DNA of 64,000 nucleotides from Defluviitaleaceae bacterium (lineage in GTDB: Bacteria > Bacillota > Clostridia > Lachnospirales > WQUN01), in NCBI GenBank assembly GCA_009777845.1, contig WRLD01000007.1:28761-92760 (forward strand), read 5' to 3'. This document shows, piece after piece, positions 42,231 through 52,745 of the stretch. The position numbers were made by a program, and so were the translations under genes. Every line of letters starts with the position of its first letter. Position 1 is the first letter of the stretch. The notes under the pieces are model-generated. The model had not been told where the DNA came from and made no database searches. It worked only from the letters and a program-made list of their open reading frames with translations.

Positions 42231-45155
42231 ATGCTAAAAAAGCCTTGGAGTAAGGTAATAACATGCTGGCTGCTTGTGGCTTCTATGTTGGGCGGCTATT
42301 TTTGCGTATTTTCTGTAGGTACATATGCCGAAGAGGATACAGGACTTTCTCAGCTGGAGCGCTACGAGGAAATGCTCGCGGCGTTTGGTACTCGTTACCA
42401 TTTTACCGACTTCAAAAACGACCACGCAGACACAGAGCGGCCTGCGCTTGACAATGATATTGTCATTAACGCCGCCGAATATACTAAGCTAGAGGGCATG
42501 GAAGAACGCCTTTTGGACAATTTTGAGGGGCAAAGCGGAGCTTCCGTGTGGACTGACGAGCAGGGGCTTATCGAGTGGCAATTTAACGCGCCGCGCGCGG
42601 GCTTATACAATATAGAAATCAACTATTATTCCTACCCAGGGCGTAATTCCGACATACAGCGCGCTGTTTTCATTAACGGCGAGCAGCCCTTCTTTGAAGC
42701 AAGCCCAGTGGAATTTAGACGTACATGGGTCAATAAAAGCGACGTTATTCTGCGTGATACGCTAGGCAACGAAAGACGGCCTACACAGGTAGAGCAAAAT
42801 ACATGGGCGACATCAGTAATCCGCGATTCCATGGGTACGTACAATGAGCCGCTATCCTTTTATTTCCAAGAGGGGCTAAATACAATTAGCTTTGTTTCGT
42901 TGCGTGAGCCTATGGTAATCCGCTCCCTGCGTATACACCAAGCGCCCGAGGTGCTTACGTATGCCGAGGTGGCGGCGAATAGGGGCAGTCTGCCCATGCC
43001 AAGCATGAGGGACGTACAGCCAATTCGCGTAGAGGGACAGGAAGCAAAGCGTAAATCCTCGCCAATGCTTGCGCCAGGCGCAGACACAGGCGGCCCTGGC
43101 GTTACGCCGTATGATGCACGTTATATTAGAATAAACCATATAGGCGGCGGCTCGTGGAGCGAGCCAGGCTCGTGGATAGAGTGGGATATAGAAGTAGAAA
43201 CAGCAGGGCTGTACTCAATCGCCATGAACGTACGCCAAAATTACCACAGGGGCGCAAATTCCTTCCGCAGAATAACAATCAACGGAGAAGTACCCTTTGC
43301 CGAAATGGAGGTAGTACCCTTTGCGTTCGCCAACAACTGGCGCGTGGAAACGCTCGGCGGCGACGAGCCGTATCTATTCTGGCTAAACGAGGGTACAAAT
43401 ACCATACGCATGGAAGCTATTCTCGGCGACTTCGCGCCGTATTTACGCGAGGTACAGGACGTAGTAATGAATCTTAACGAGCTGTATCGCCAAGTAATTA
43501 TGGTTACTGGGCTTACTCCCGACCGTTTCCGCGATTACAATATTGATAGACGGCTTCCGCAGCTTAGGGAGTCACTTATTAACGAACGCGAACGCCTAGA
43601 CCGCGTTTCCCAAGGGCTTACAGAAATGGCTGTAGGGCGCGGCGACCGTGACGCAATGATACGCTCCGTATCACGAATATTGACACGAATACACGACAAT
43701 GTAGAGGGCGTACCCCAGCGTATAGGCGACTTCCGTATAAATATCGGCTCGCTCGGTACGTGGCTTATGATGGTTCGCTCGCAAATGCTTGCGGTTGACT
43801 CGATTCATATTTTGCCGCATGATGCGCCCACGCCGACCAATGGCCGTAGCTGGTGGAAGCAAATTATCCACGAAATTCTAACGCTGTTTTTCTCGTTTGT
43901 TATAGACTATGACGTGCTTGGTACTACCTACGAGGAGGAAGCTCCGCGCAGTATCGAGGTATGGATAGGCACAGGGCGCGACCAGGCCAACGTAATCAAG
44001 CAAATGATAGACGAAACCTTTACCCCCGAGCATAAAATCGCCGTGTCGCTTCGACTGGTCGATATAAATACTATTTTGCCTGCCACTGTCGCAGGGCAGG
44101 GGCCAGACGTTACGCTGTCTATTTACAATACCCTGCCTATGGATTATGGGCTTCGCGGTGCGGTGGCGGATATTTCTATCATGCCTGGCTTCGCGGAGGT
44201 TAAGGAACGCTTCCACCCTGCCGCTATGGTGCCGTATACCTTTGACGGACAGGTGTTCGCATTGCCCGAAACCTTGACCTTCCCTATGCTATTCTATAGG
44301 AAAGACATTCTGCACGAGGTAGGGCTTGAGCTACCCGAAACGTGGGACGATGTACGCAATGCAATTGCGCATTTGAGCCAGTCGCACATGGAATTTGGCT
44401 TGCCGAGTGCTTCTCACGACGTGGCGTTGGACGTGACGGACGTGACGTACACCATGTTCTTGTTCCAAAACGGCGGTACTATTTACAACGAGGACAGTAC
44501 ACGCTCTACGCTGGATTCCGACATCGCGCTTAACTCGTTCCGCGATTTCACGCGCTTCTATACCGATTATAGGCTTCCGCGGCAATACGACTTTATCAAC
44601 CGCTTCCGTATGGGCGAAATGCCGCTGGCGATTGCGGATTATACTAGCTACAACGTCTTGCAGGTATTCGCACCCGAAATAAGGGGCTTGTGGGGCTTCC
44701 GCTACGTGCCAGGCACGGTTATGGAGGACGGAAGCATTAACCATACCGTTCCTACTGGCGGAAACGCTGTAGTAATGATGGAAGATGCAAGCGATAAATT
44801 AGCCGCATGGGACTTTATGCAGTGGTGGACTTCCGCGGAAACGCAAACACAGTTTGGCAGACAAATGGAATCCCTAATGGGCTCGGCGGCGCGTCACCCG
44901 ACCGCCAATATTGAGGCGTTCGCTAACATGGCGTGGCCTGTAGCCGACTACCAAAATATCCGCGCACAAATGGAACACGCGCAGGGCATACCGCAAATAC
45001 CTGGCGCGTACTTTACGCCGCGACAAATACGTAACGCGTTCTACACCGTGGTGGAAATCGGCAGCATAGGCCCGCGCGAGGCACTCACCGATTTTGTACG
45101 CTATATAAACGACGAAATCCGCTCAAAACGCCGCGAATTTGGCATGGATTATTAA
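42231..45155 (+). CDS. Large sugar-binding protein with N-terminal carbohydrate-binding-like modules
   Basis: 974 residues from ATG 42231 (GGGGGG 11 nt upstream; an in-frame TTG at 42195 is less likely). A signal sequence covers 1-33. Two jelly-roll-like modules (about 50-225 and 285-405) share the pattern WQFNAPRAGLYNIEINYYSY / WDIEVETAGLYSIAMNVRQN, as in CBM35/CBM6-type domains. A helical region follows (about 410-545), then a type-1 solute-binding protein (about 560-960: FALPETLTFPMLFYRKDILH, GEMPLAIADYTSYNVLQVF, WDFMQWWTSAETQTQFG). There is no lipobox, so it is anchored by the signal segment or is free. It probably delivers an oligosaccharide to the two permeases encoded next. Confidence 0.85.
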   Translation: MLKKPWSKVITCWLLVASMLGGYFCVFSVGTYAEEDTGLSQLERYEEMLAAFGTRYHFTDFKNDHADTERPALDNDIVINAAEYTKLEGMEERLLDNFEGQSGASVWTDEQGLIEWQFNAPRAGLYNIEINYYSYPGRNSDIQRAVFINGEQPFFEASPVEFRRTWVNKSDVILRDTLGNERRPTQVEQNTWATSVIRDSMGTYNEPLSFYFQEGLNTISFVSLREPMVIRSLRIHQAPEVLTYAEVAANRGSLPMPSMRDVQPIRVEGQEAKRKSSPMLAPGADTGGPGVTPYDARYIRINHIGGGSWSEPGSWIEWDIEVETAGLYSIAMNVRQNYHRGANSFRRITINGEVPFAEMEVVPFAFANNWRVETLGGDEPYLFWLNEGTNTIRMEAILGDFAPYLREVQDVVMNLNELYRQVIMVTGLTPDRFRDYNIDRRLPQLRESLINERERLDRVSQGLTEMAVGRGDRDAMIRSVSRILTRIHDNVEGVPQRIGDFRINIGSLGTWLMMVRSQMLAVDSIHILPHDAPTPTNGRSWWKQIIHEILTLFFSFVIDYDVLGTTYEEEAPRSIEVWIGTGRDQANVIKQMIDETFTPEHKIAVSLRLVDINTILPATVAGQGPDVTLSIYNTLPMDYGLRGAVADISIMPGFAEVKERFHPAAMVPYTFDGQVFALPETLTFPMLFYRKDILHEVGLELPETWDDVRNAIAHLSQSHMEFGLPSASHDVALDVTDVTYTMFLFQNGGTIYNEDSTRSTLDSDIALNSFRDFTRFYTDYRLPRQYDFINRFRMGEMPLAIADYTSYNVLQVFAPEIRGLWGFRYVPGTVMEDGSINHTVPTGGNAVVMMEDASDKLAAWDFMQWWTSAETQTQFGRQMESLMGSAARHPTANIEAFANMAWPVADYQNIRAQMEHAQGIPQIPGAYFTPRQIRNAFYTVVEIGSIGPREALTDFVRYINDEIRSKRREFGMDY

Positions 45156-45165
45156 GGGGGGCGTT

Positions 45166-46068
45166 ATGGATTATAAAGACACTAAATGGATGATGATTAA
45201 AAAGAGCCGCCAAAATTACGCTCTCATGGCTCCGTACTTTGTATTGTTCTTTACATTTACGGTTATGCCTGTGGTTATGGCAGTCGCGCTTAGCTTCTCC
45301 AACTTTAATATGCTGCAACGCCCCGAATTTGTGGGCTGGGCTAACTACACGCGCCTGTTCCTAGAGAACGAAATATTTATTATCGCGTTGCAAAATACGC
45401 TGATGTTTGCGGTGGTTACAGGGCCGCTCAGCTTCCTGCTCTGCTTTGTTTTCGCATGGATTATCAACGATATGCCGCCGAGAGTACGCGCGTTTTTTAC
45501 CTTGGTTTTCTACGCGCCGTCCATATCTGGCAACGTGTTCTTTATATGGCAGTTCTTCTTCAGCGGCGACCGCCTAGGGCTTGTAAACGGCTTCCTCATT
45601 GACCTAGGGCTTATCGACAACCCGATTAACTTCTTCCGCGACATTCGCTTTATTATGCCAATCTTAATAATTGTACAGCTTTGGCTGTCGCTTGGCGTTG
45701 GCTTCCTTGCGTTTATCGCTGGTCTGCAAACCGTAGACAAGGCACTATACGAGGCAGGCGCGGTAGACGGAATACGCAACCGCTGGCAGGAGCTATGGTT
45801 TATCACTTTGCCAAGCATGAAGCCGCAGCTGCTGTTTGCGGCGGTTATGCAGATTACCACCTCGTTTGCAATCGCGGACATAGTGGTTATACTCGCAGGC
45901 CTGCCTACTGTAAACTACGCAGGCGATACAATTGTTACTCACTTGCAGGATATAGGCTGGGTTAGGTTTGAAATGGGTTACGCCTCGGCTGTAGCTACCA
46001 TTTTATTCCTGTTGATGGTCGGTACAAATAAAGGCGTACAACGCATGTTAAAGAAGGTGGGGACATAA
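45166..46068 (+). CDS. Sugar ABC transporter permease, MalF-type (pair 1)
   Basis: 300 residues from ATG 45166 (AAGGGGGG upstream). Six membrane helices. The EAA loop reads YEAGAVDGIRNRWQELWFITLP, the contact site for the ATPase. Its stop overlaps the start of the next permease (TAATG). Confidence 0.92.
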   Translation: MDYKDTKWMMIKKSRQNYALMAPYFVLFFTFTVMPVVMAVALSFSNFNMLQRPEFVGWANYTRLFLENEIFIIALQNTLMFAVVTGPLSFLLCFVFAWIINDMPPRVRAFFTLVFYAPSISGNVFFIWQFFFSGDRLGLVNGFLIDLGLIDNPINFFRDIRFIMPILIIVQLWLSLGVGFLAFIAGLQTVDKALYEAGAVDGIRNRWQELWFITLPSMKPQLLFAAVMQITTSFAIADIVVILAGLPTVNYAGDTIVTHLQDIGWVRFEMGYASAVATILFLLMVGTNKGVQRMLKKVGT

Positions 46069-46982
46069 TGGCTACTGCGGAAGCTAATCAAGATATGCTG
46101 GTTCTGCCCAAGAAAAAGGAAGTAAAGCTCGCGAAGCGTACAAAAAAGCTAAGCCGTTCTGCTAGCGGAACAGCCGCGTTGTTTGTATTTTTGGGCTTCT
46201 TTGGGGTTTTTACAAGTATGCCGCTTGTGCTTACTGTCAGCCGTGCGTTTATGCCGCTTGACGAGCTGTTTTTATTCCCGCCGCGGTTCTTTTTCCGCAA
46301 TCCTACGCTTAGCAATTTTTCCGACCTGTTTATTATTATGCAGGAAAGCTGGGTTCCGTTCTCGCGGTATTTCCTCAACTCGATTATAATCACTGGCTTT
46401 GGCACGCTCGGTCATTTAATTTGTGCTTCCATGGCGGCGTATCCGTTGGCAAAAAATGAGTTTCCATTTAAGAATGTTTTGTTCTCGATTGTTGTGCTTT
46501 CGCTTATGTTTACGGCGCATGTTACCGCTATTCCTAACTTCCTTATTATTTCCGCGTTGGGAATAAACAACACGTACCTTGCGGTTATTCTTCCTGCGTT
46601 TTCCGCGCCGCTTGGCTTGTACTTAATGAAGCAATTTATGGAACAAATTCCCGATTCGCTTATAGAATCGGCGCGCCTAGACGGTGCGAGCGAGTTCTTT
46701 ATCTGGCGTAAAATCGTTATGCCGAATGTAAAGCCTGCGTGGCTTACGCTTATTATACTTATGTTCCAAGGGCTGTGGGCGACCACTGGCGGAGTGTTCC
46801 TGCGTAGTGAGGAGCTAAAGCCGCTTACCTTTGCTATGAGCCAAATTGCCCTGGGCGGTGTGGCGCGTGCAGGTGCTAACGCGGCTGTTATGCTTATAAC
46901 TATGGCTGTGCCTATTACGTTTTTTGTTTTCTCGCAGAGTAAGATTATCGAAACAATGGCAACTTCGGGCATGAAGGATTAG
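46068..46982 (+). CDS. Sugar ABC transporter permease, MalG-type (pair 1)
   Basis: 304 residues. A ~35-residue basic cytoplasmic head precedes six helices. EAA loop: LIESARLDGASEFFIWRKIVMP. Works with the MalF-type protein before it; TAATG coupling suggests equal amounts. Confidence 0.92.
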   Translation: MATAEANQDMLVLPKKKEVKLAKRTKKLSRSASGTAALFVFLGFFGVFTSMPLVLTVSRAFMPLDELFLFPPRFFFRNPTLSNFSDLFIIMQESWVPFSRYFLNSIIITGFGTLGHLICASMAAYPLAKNEFPFKNVLFSIVVLSLMFTAHVTAIPNFLIISALGINNTYLAVILPAFSAPLGLYLMKQFMEQIPDSLIESARLDGASEFFIWRKIVMPNVKPAWLTLIILMFQGLWATTGGVFLRSEELKPLTFAMSQIALGGVARAGANAAVMLITMAVPITFFVFSQSKIIETMATSGMKD

Positions 46983-46998
46983 GGGGGGCATGAAAACC

Positions 46999-48507
46999 AT
47001 GAAAAAATTCATATCATTTCTACTGGCAGCAATATTTTTAATCCCTACGCTTACGGTTTCTGCTGATACGCCGTATCAGGGCTACACATACAATTTTTGG
47101 GGTACGCTTGTGCCGTCGCCTGCGGCGTATGTTCCTGTGCGGTCGTTTGGCATTGACGAGCTGCGTTGCGGTACGGCTTGCGGCTTGCATAGCGGAAACG
47201 CTTGTACGCTCGATACGCATATCGCGCTTGGAGGGCTTTCTACGCCCACAGACCTGCATGTGGATTCTCGCGACAATCTTTACATTGTAGACAGCGGAAA
47301 TAACAGAATAATTGTCTTTGATATTGAGCTAAACCTAGTGCATGTAATAGACGGCTACTACCAAAACGGCGAATGGGTGGAAAACGCGCTGAAAACGCCT
47401 GGCGGAGTGTTTGTTACGGACGACGGCTTTATTTATATAGCGGACGAGTACAATTACCGCATACTGATTCTCGATGAGGATTTGAACTACGTACGCCAAA
47501 TAGATGCGCCCGAGTCTGACGAGCTTGCAGACGATTTTGAGTTTCTGCCGTTCCAGGTGCTGGTAGACCGCGGTGGGCGCGTGTTTGCGATTGTTCGCCG
47601 TGTTTATGAGGGAATAATGTCCTTTGACATGGAGGGCAATTTCCTAGGATATTACGGAACAATCAACGTAAGCGTAAACATGGTTGACTATATGTGGAGC
47701 TTAATAATGCCGCGCAGGCAAAGGAATAGTGTCCTGCCGCGGGAATTTAAGAGCATGGATATAGACCAGTACGGCTTTGTGTTTACTACCCATGTAGAAA
47801 ACTGGCATTTGAATAACCAGATTTCGCGGCTTAATCCGCGCGGTGAGGACGTGTTGGTTAATCTTAACGACAATGTAGTAATAAACGGCGACCAGGGGTG
47901 GCGTGACACTGGGCAACTGTCGGGTCATTCGGTTTTTTCTGATGTTGTTGCGCGTTCCCATGGGCGGTATTCCGCTATTTGTACCATTAGGGGGCGGGTG
48001 TTCACGTACGATACAGAGGGCAATCTGCTGTATGTATTCGGTGGGCCGGGTACTCTGCAAGGCATGGTGAACAGCCCTGTTTCCATAGAGGTGATGGGCG
48101 AGGATATATTCGTGCTGGACGCGCAGGGGCGCGGAAGAATTGTGCAATATATGCCTACGGAATACGGCACGCTAATCAACGACGCGATTAAAATGCGATA
48201 TGACGGCGAGGAGCAATACGCCGTAGAAAAATGGCGCGAGCTAGTAAAGCTAGACGAAAACTTCGCGCTTGCGTGGTCGGGCATAGGTCGCTCGTACCTA
48301 GCGGCAGGCGACAACGAAACGGCTATGGAATACCTAAGCCACGGCATGGATATTCGCTATTATTCCGTAGCGTTTAGGCGGTATAGACTAGACGAAATGC
48401 AGGGCATATTGCCTGTTATTTTGTCGGGCGGCTTGTTGCTTTTTGTCGCGCTTACTGCAATAAATATATTCCGCAAAATTAAAAACAAGGGGGCGACGGC
48501 AGAATGA
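46999..48507 (+). CDS. Secreted NHL-type beta-propeller protein with TPR and C-terminal membrane helix
   Basis: 502 residues from ATG 46999 (G run 10 nt upstream; ATG 46990 is only 1 nt from it). Signal peptide about 1-20. Residues about 70-390 hold NHL-like blades (PTDLHVDSRDNLYIVDSGNN, PGGVFVTDDGFIYIADEYN, FKSMDIDQYGFVFTTH). A TPR-like unit follows (YAVEKWRELVKLDENFALAW), then one membrane helix (about 467-490) and a basic tail. This makes an extracellular propeller anchored at its C-terminus. Such proteins recur beside YIP1 and DUF5696 genes in Firmicute sugar operons; role unknown. The stop overlaps the next start (ATGA). Confidence 0.8.
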   Translation: MKKFISFLLAAIFLIPTLTVSADTPYQGYTYNFWGTLVPSPAAYVPVRSFGIDELRCGTACGLHSGNACTLDTHIALGGLSTPTDLHVDSRDNLYIVDSGNNRIIVFDIELNLVHVIDGYYQNGEWVENALKTPGGVFVTDDGFIYIADEYNYRILILDEDLNYVRQIDAPESDELADDFEFLPFQVLVDRGGRVFAIVRRVYEGIMSFDMEGNFLGYYGTINVSVNMVDYMWSLIMPRRQRNSVLPREFKSMDIDQYGFVFTTHVENWHLNNQISRLNPRGEDVLVNLNDNVVINGDQGWRDTGQLSGHSVFSDVVARSHGRYSAICTIRGRVFTYDTEGNLLYVFGGPGTLQGMVNSPVSIEVMGEDIFVLDAQGRGRIVQYMPTEYGTLINDAIKMRYDGEEQYAVEKWRELVKLDENFALAWSGIGRSYLAAGDNETAMEYLSHGMDIRYYSVAFRRYRLDEMQGILPVILSGGLLLFVALTAINIFRKIKNKGATAE

Positions 48508-49136
48508 GCTTTGCTATTAAGGCGTTACGCGCATATAAATTGCCGATGTATATACTGACACACCCTTTTGACGGCTTCTACGACATGAAGTATCTGAAGC
48601 AGGGTACTCTGCGGCTTGCGTTTTTTAATCTGCTTGCCGTTTTGGTTTCCTACGCCATACACGACCAGTACGCGGGGCTTGTGGTAAACCCCCAAAATCC
48701 GCTTACGCTGAACAGTCTGCTTAACTGGGTAATGATTGTCGGCGCGCTTATTCTTTTCTGTGTAAGCAACTGGTCTGTCACCGCGTTGACGGACGGCGAG
48801 GGCAAGCTAAAGGAAATATTTATGATGGTGTGCTATGCAATGACACCGCTTGTGCTTACGATTGTTCCTGCCACCATTTTAAGCAGATTTTTGTCTATAG
48901 AGGAAATTGGCTTCTATAATATGCTTATGTGGATTGGCATGGCATATTTTGTAATTTTGGTGTATGCAGGGCTTGTGGTCGTGCATAACTACACGGCATC
49001 TAAGGCGCTTGTCACTATATTTTTAACCTTTGTCGCCTTGCTTGTTATCGTGTTCTTGATTACGCTGCTGCTTACGCTTTGGCAGCAATTGTATGTTTTT
49101 GCAAGTAGTATCTATACTGAATTGATGTTTAGGTGA
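48504..49136 (+). CDS. YIP1-family membrane protein
   Basis: 210 residues with about five membrane helices. The N-terminal LTHPFDGFYDMKYLKQGTLR is the family start; FMMVCYAMTPLVLTIVPA is the core helix pair. Bacterial YIP1 proteins are uncharacterised. Overlaps the propeller gene by 4 bp, so both are probably one functional unit. Confidence 0.8.
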   Translation: MSFAIKALRAYKLPMYILTHPFDGFYDMKYLKQGTLRLAFFNLLAVLVSYAIHDQYAGLVVNPQNPLTLNSLLNWVMIVGALILFCVSNWSVTALTDGEGKLKEIFMMVCYAMTPLVLTIVPATILSRFLSIEEIGFYNMLMWIGMAYFVILVYAGLVVVHNYTASKALVTIFLTFVALLVIVFLITLLLTLWQQLYVFASSIYTELMFR

Positions 49137-49148
49137 CGGGGGTCTGAT

Positions 49149-51782
49149 ATGAATATTTCAGCGCGTACAAAACGATTATGGCGTAACAGGCTTATTTTTG
49201 TAGGTCTTGTTGTTGCGGGTATCGCGGCGTATATCATTTATATAAACAGCTTTACTATTTACGACTATTCACACTTGAACGCTCCGTTGGATTTTGGGGC
49301 AAAGTCTAGCTTCGCCGCGCTTTCAAGCAAAAGCCTAGACGACAAGGTGCTTGTGGCGCAGACGGATTCCTTGGAGCTTTATATCTGTGAAGCGACTACA
49401 GAAATAGCCGTGGTTGACCTACGCAACGGGCATACGTGGTATTCTACGCCTAAGGACTGGGCGACAGACAGCCGAGCCAATCCATATGAGCGTAACTCCA
49501 TGCGTTCCAATATCGGCTTCGGCTTTTACAACGAGCTACGCCAGGAAAATTTCCGTTGGCTCTTTCCCGATTCCGTGGCATATGGCCTAGAGGACGCGGA
49601 CGAAAAGCAATTTGAAATGTTTTCCATTCCCGACGGCGTTCGCATAGAATACGTGGTCGGCGATTTGAATATAGGAATAGACGCGCTTCCGTTTTTTATC
49701 CCAACAGACATGTTTAAGGAGCGTATAGAGGACAGGATAACCGAAAGCTCCGACCGCCGTTTTATTATCAATAACTGGTTTGAATCGGAAACCCTAGAGG
49801 GCTATTATGAAATGACGAGGGGAATAAGGGACTCTCAAATCAATACAAAAAGAATGTTGGAGCTTTTTGAGTCGCTCGGTTGGACTGCCGAGGATACAAG
49901 ACTGGCGCGCGAGGCTTCGGGCGTGTACCCCGATATAGACTTCGACCTGTTTGACCTTGTGCTTGAATTTAAGCTAGACGGCGACAGACTGGTTGTAAAT
50001 ATGCCGCTTAGCGAGTTTACGGCGACGGCGAACGATAACCCCTTTATCATACACTTTATGAAGTTTTTCGGCGCAGGAAGCACGGAGGACGACGGCTTTA
50101 TACTTGTGCCTAGCGGCTCTGGCGGAATTATCAACTTTAACAACGGCAAGCACCGCGAGGAGCCCTTTAGGGGCGCGGTGTACGGGCTGGACAATATTAC
50201 GAATATAATTAGGCCGCAGGTGTTGCAACCAATCCGCTTGCCTGTTTTGGGAATACGCAACAACGGCGCGGCGATTTTGGCGCATGTAGAGAACGGCTCG
50301 GCGATTGCTACGGTGAACGCCGAGGTTTCTGGGCGTACAAATTCGTACAATAGCGCGTGGTTTAGCTTTACGCTTCGCGCAAGTACGCTTCTTACTATGC
50401 CTGGCGGCGGCGCAGATATGGCAGTGGTACAAAACAATGCCTACGAGGGCGACATTACCGTTTCCTACCATTTTATAGCGGACGAAAACGCAAGCGTGGG
50501 CGGAATGGCGCAGGCGTATCAAAATTATCTAGTAGAGCAGGGCGTGCTAACGCCGTTAAGCGGAGCAGGCGACCGTTCCTTTTACATGGACGTGGTCGGC
50601 GCGATTGACATACTCAGACATTTTGTGGGTACGCCGTACATCACCACGGAGGTAATGACCACAATAGAGGAGATTGGCGGCTTTGTAGACGAATTAAACG
50701 CAGGCGGAGTAAATAGAATACAGACACAGCTGCACGGCTGGTTCAACCGCGGAATTAACCACGATGTAGCCAAGAGCGTAAAGCCTATTGATGCGGTCGG
50801 CTCGCGTAAGGAAATGCTAGAGCTGCACGAACGTCTACGCCGAAACGGCGGAGGGCTTCACCCTGCCGTTGGCTTCCAGTTCACCAACTACTATTCACGC
50901 AATTTTAATGACATTTTTGAAGCATCTAAGGATTTGGCAGGATATGTGGGCTTTATGACAAGGCACACAATGCGCGACTCCCTTACCGTACGCCTAAGCG
51001 ACCACAGAAATGACTGGTATGTATTGGTACACCCTGGCGTACTGCCGTTCCATGTAGAAAAATTCGTACCCTCGTTCCTACGCAGGACAAATATGGACAG
51101 CCTAATGCTTTCCGACCTAGGAAACACGGTAAACGAAAGCCTATTCCGCCGAGATTCTGTCGATAGGCAAAGCTCCAAGCTAATTGTGCAGGAGCAAATA
51201 GGCGTAATAAAAGAAGCCGTCCCCAACTTGGTAATTTCTGGCGGAAATGACTACTCCTTGGCTCATGCCTCGCATTTGGTTGACGTGCCTACGCAGAGCG
51301 ACTGGCAGTATATAATCGACTACGAGGTGCCGTTTTTCTCTATGGTCGTGCATGGCTTTATCGAGTTTGCAGGTAAGCCTATTAACCAACGCGAGAATTT
51401 CAGTCAGACTAAGGCGTTGCTAAACAGCATGGCTACAGGCGCATCTCCACGCTACGCATTTACGCAGGAAAATACACGGCAGGCGCAGTTTTCGCCGCAC
51501 GAGCGTATGTACTCCACGCAGTTTGAAAACTGGAAGGCGCAAGCCATAAGGGACTACCTTGCATTTAACGATGTGTACGCCGACCTGCGCGCAGAGCGAA
51601 TGGTCGATTTCACAGTGCTTGCAGGCAGTTATTTGGCGGTAGGCGGTGAGCAGGTGACGGTAACAGAGTTTTCTAACGGCACAAGAATTTATGTAAATAG
51701 CACCGACACTGATTTTTATTATGCGGACGGTAATTTTACTATCGGCGCAGAGAGCTTTACAGTGAAGCGGGGAGGACGTTAA
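49149..51782 (+). CDS. DUF5696-family membrane-anchored protein
   Basis: 877 residues. A short basic start and one membrane helix (about 13-32) put the rest outside. Residues about 60-440 are beta-rich, like the N-terminal domain of glycoside-hydrolase relatives (TTEIAVVDLRNGHTWYSTPK; GILAHVENGSAIATVN-like region). Residues about 480-800 resemble a TIM-barrel with conserved Asp/Glu/His (LHGWFNRGINHD, AVGFQFTNYYS, LVISGGNDYSLAHASH, FFSMVVHGFIEFAG). DUF5696 proteins occur in sugar ABC operons and may be glycoside hydrolases, not proven. It lies between the two permease pairs. Confidence 0.75.
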   Translation: MNISARTKRLWRNRLIFVGLVVAGIAAYIIYINSFTIYDYSHLNAPLDFGAKSSFAALSSKSLDDKVLVAQTDSLELYICEATTEIAVVDLRNGHTWYSTPKDWATDSRANPYERNSMRSNIGFGFYNELRQENFRWLFPDSVAYGLEDADEKQFEMFSIPDGVRIEYVVGDLNIGIDALPFFIPTDMFKERIEDRITESSDRRFIINNWFESETLEGYYEMTRGIRDSQINTKRMLELFESLGWTAEDTRLAREASGVYPDIDFDLFDLVLEFKLDGDRLVVNMPLSEFTATANDNPFIIHFMKFFGAGSTEDDGFILVPSGSGGIINFNNGKHREEPFRGAVYGLDNITNIIRPQVLQPIRLPVLGIRNNGAAILAHVENGSAIATVNAEVSGRTNSYNSAWFSFTLRASTLLTMPGGGADMAVVQNNAYEGDITVSYHFIADENASVGGMAQAYQNYLVEQGVLTPLSGAGDRSFYMDVVGAIDILRHFVGTPYITTEVMTTIEEIGGFVDELNAGGVNRIQTQLHGWFNRGINHDVAKSVKPIDAVGSRKEMLELHERLRRNGGGLHPAVGFQFTNYYSRNFNDIFEASKDLAGYVGFMTRHTMRDSLTVRLSDHRNDWYVLVHPGVLPFHVEKFVPSFLRRTNMDSLMLSDLGNTVNESLFRRDSVDRQSSKLIVQEQIGVIKEAVPNLVISGGNDYSLAHASHLVDVPTQSDWQYIIDYEVPFFSMVVHGFIEFAGKPINQRENFSQTKALLNSMATGASPRYAFTQENTRQAQFSPHERMYSTQFENWKAQAIRDYLAFNDVYADLRAERMVDFTVLAGSYLAVGGEQVTVTEFSNGTRIYVNSTDTDFYYADGNFTIGAESFTVKRGGR

Positions 51783-51785
51783 TCC

Positions 51786-52730
51786 ATGAAAGCGCAGAAA
51801 AAAGGGCTTACGCTTCGTAAACGCGAGCTTGTGTGGGGGCTTTTGTTCATATCGCCGTGGCTCGTTGGTATTGTATTCTTTTTCTTGCTAAATCTAGTGC
51901 AATCTGCATGGTTTAGCTTCAACGACCTGCATATCGACAATATACAGGGCGGCTATGACCTAGAGCTTGTAGGGCTTACGCACTATGGCTACATTTTTAA
52001 GGAACACGTAGATTTTGTGCGTGTTCTGACAGAATCAATGGGCATGATGCTTTTGAATGTGCCGCTGATTATTTTCTTTAGCTTGTTTATGGCTATTTTG
52101 CTAAACAGGGCGTTTATGGGTCGCGGCTTTGTTCGCGCGATTTTCTTTCTGCCTGTAATCATGGCATCACCTGCTATTTCGCAGGCATTGCAAGACATTC
52201 TTGCGACCGTAATGGGCGGCGTAGGAAGCGTTCCGCCCGATGTGGCACAGGCACATTCTGGCTTTGATTCGCAGTCTATCGCTATGATGCTGTCGCAGTT
52301 TGGTGTACCTATGCGAATTATTACCTATATAATTGATTCCATTGCTATGCTTCACGGCGTTATTCGCGCCAGTGGTGTGCAAATTCTTATTTTCCTAGCG
52401 GCTCTGCAAGCGATTCCGCCCTCTATGTACGAGGTTTCACAAATTGAGGGTGCGACTGGCTACGAGGCCTTCTGGAAGATTACAATTCCTATGGTTAGCC
52501 CGCTTATTCTCACCAATGTTGTATATACCATTGTTGATACCTTTGCGACAAGTGAGGTTGTCGAGCTTGCGCGCAAGGTTTCCTTTACCTCCGTAATTTT
52601 GGAAAGCGGGGCGAGGGGGTACAACTTTGGGCAAGGCTCGGCAATGGCGTTGGTGGCTTCGCTGACGGCCTGTGCCGTGTTGGTTTTTGTCGGTTGGATT
52701 ATCTCAAAATTTGTGTTCTACTATAACTAG
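51786..52730 (+). CDS. Sugar ABC transporter permease, MalF-type (pair 2)
   Basis: 314 residues, 4 bp after the DUF5696 stop. Six helices; EAA loop YEVSQIEGATGYEAFWKITIP. It has a longer loop (about 120-165) than pair 1. Confidence 0.9.
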   Translation: MKAQKKGLTLRKRELVWGLLFISPWLVGIVFFFLLNLVQSAWFSFNDLHIDNIQGGYDLELVGLTHYGYIFKEHVDFVRVLTESMGMMLLNVPLIIFFSLFMAILLNRAFMGRGFVRAIFFLPVIMASPAISQALQDILATVMGGVGSVPPDVAQAHSGFDSQSIAMMLSQFGVPMRIITYIIDSIAMLHGVIRASGVQILIFLAALQAIPPSMYEVSQIEGATGYEAFWKITIPMVSPLILTNVVYTIVDTFATSEVVELARKVSFTSVILESGARGYNFGQGSAMALVASLTACAVLVFVGWIISKFVFYYN

Positions 52731-52745
52731 CCTAGGAGGCGTTTT

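Noticed and set aside
46999..48507. The beta-propeller protein as a glycoside hydrolase
   Set aside because: NHL-type blades and a TPR are visible, but no catalytic motif could be identified.
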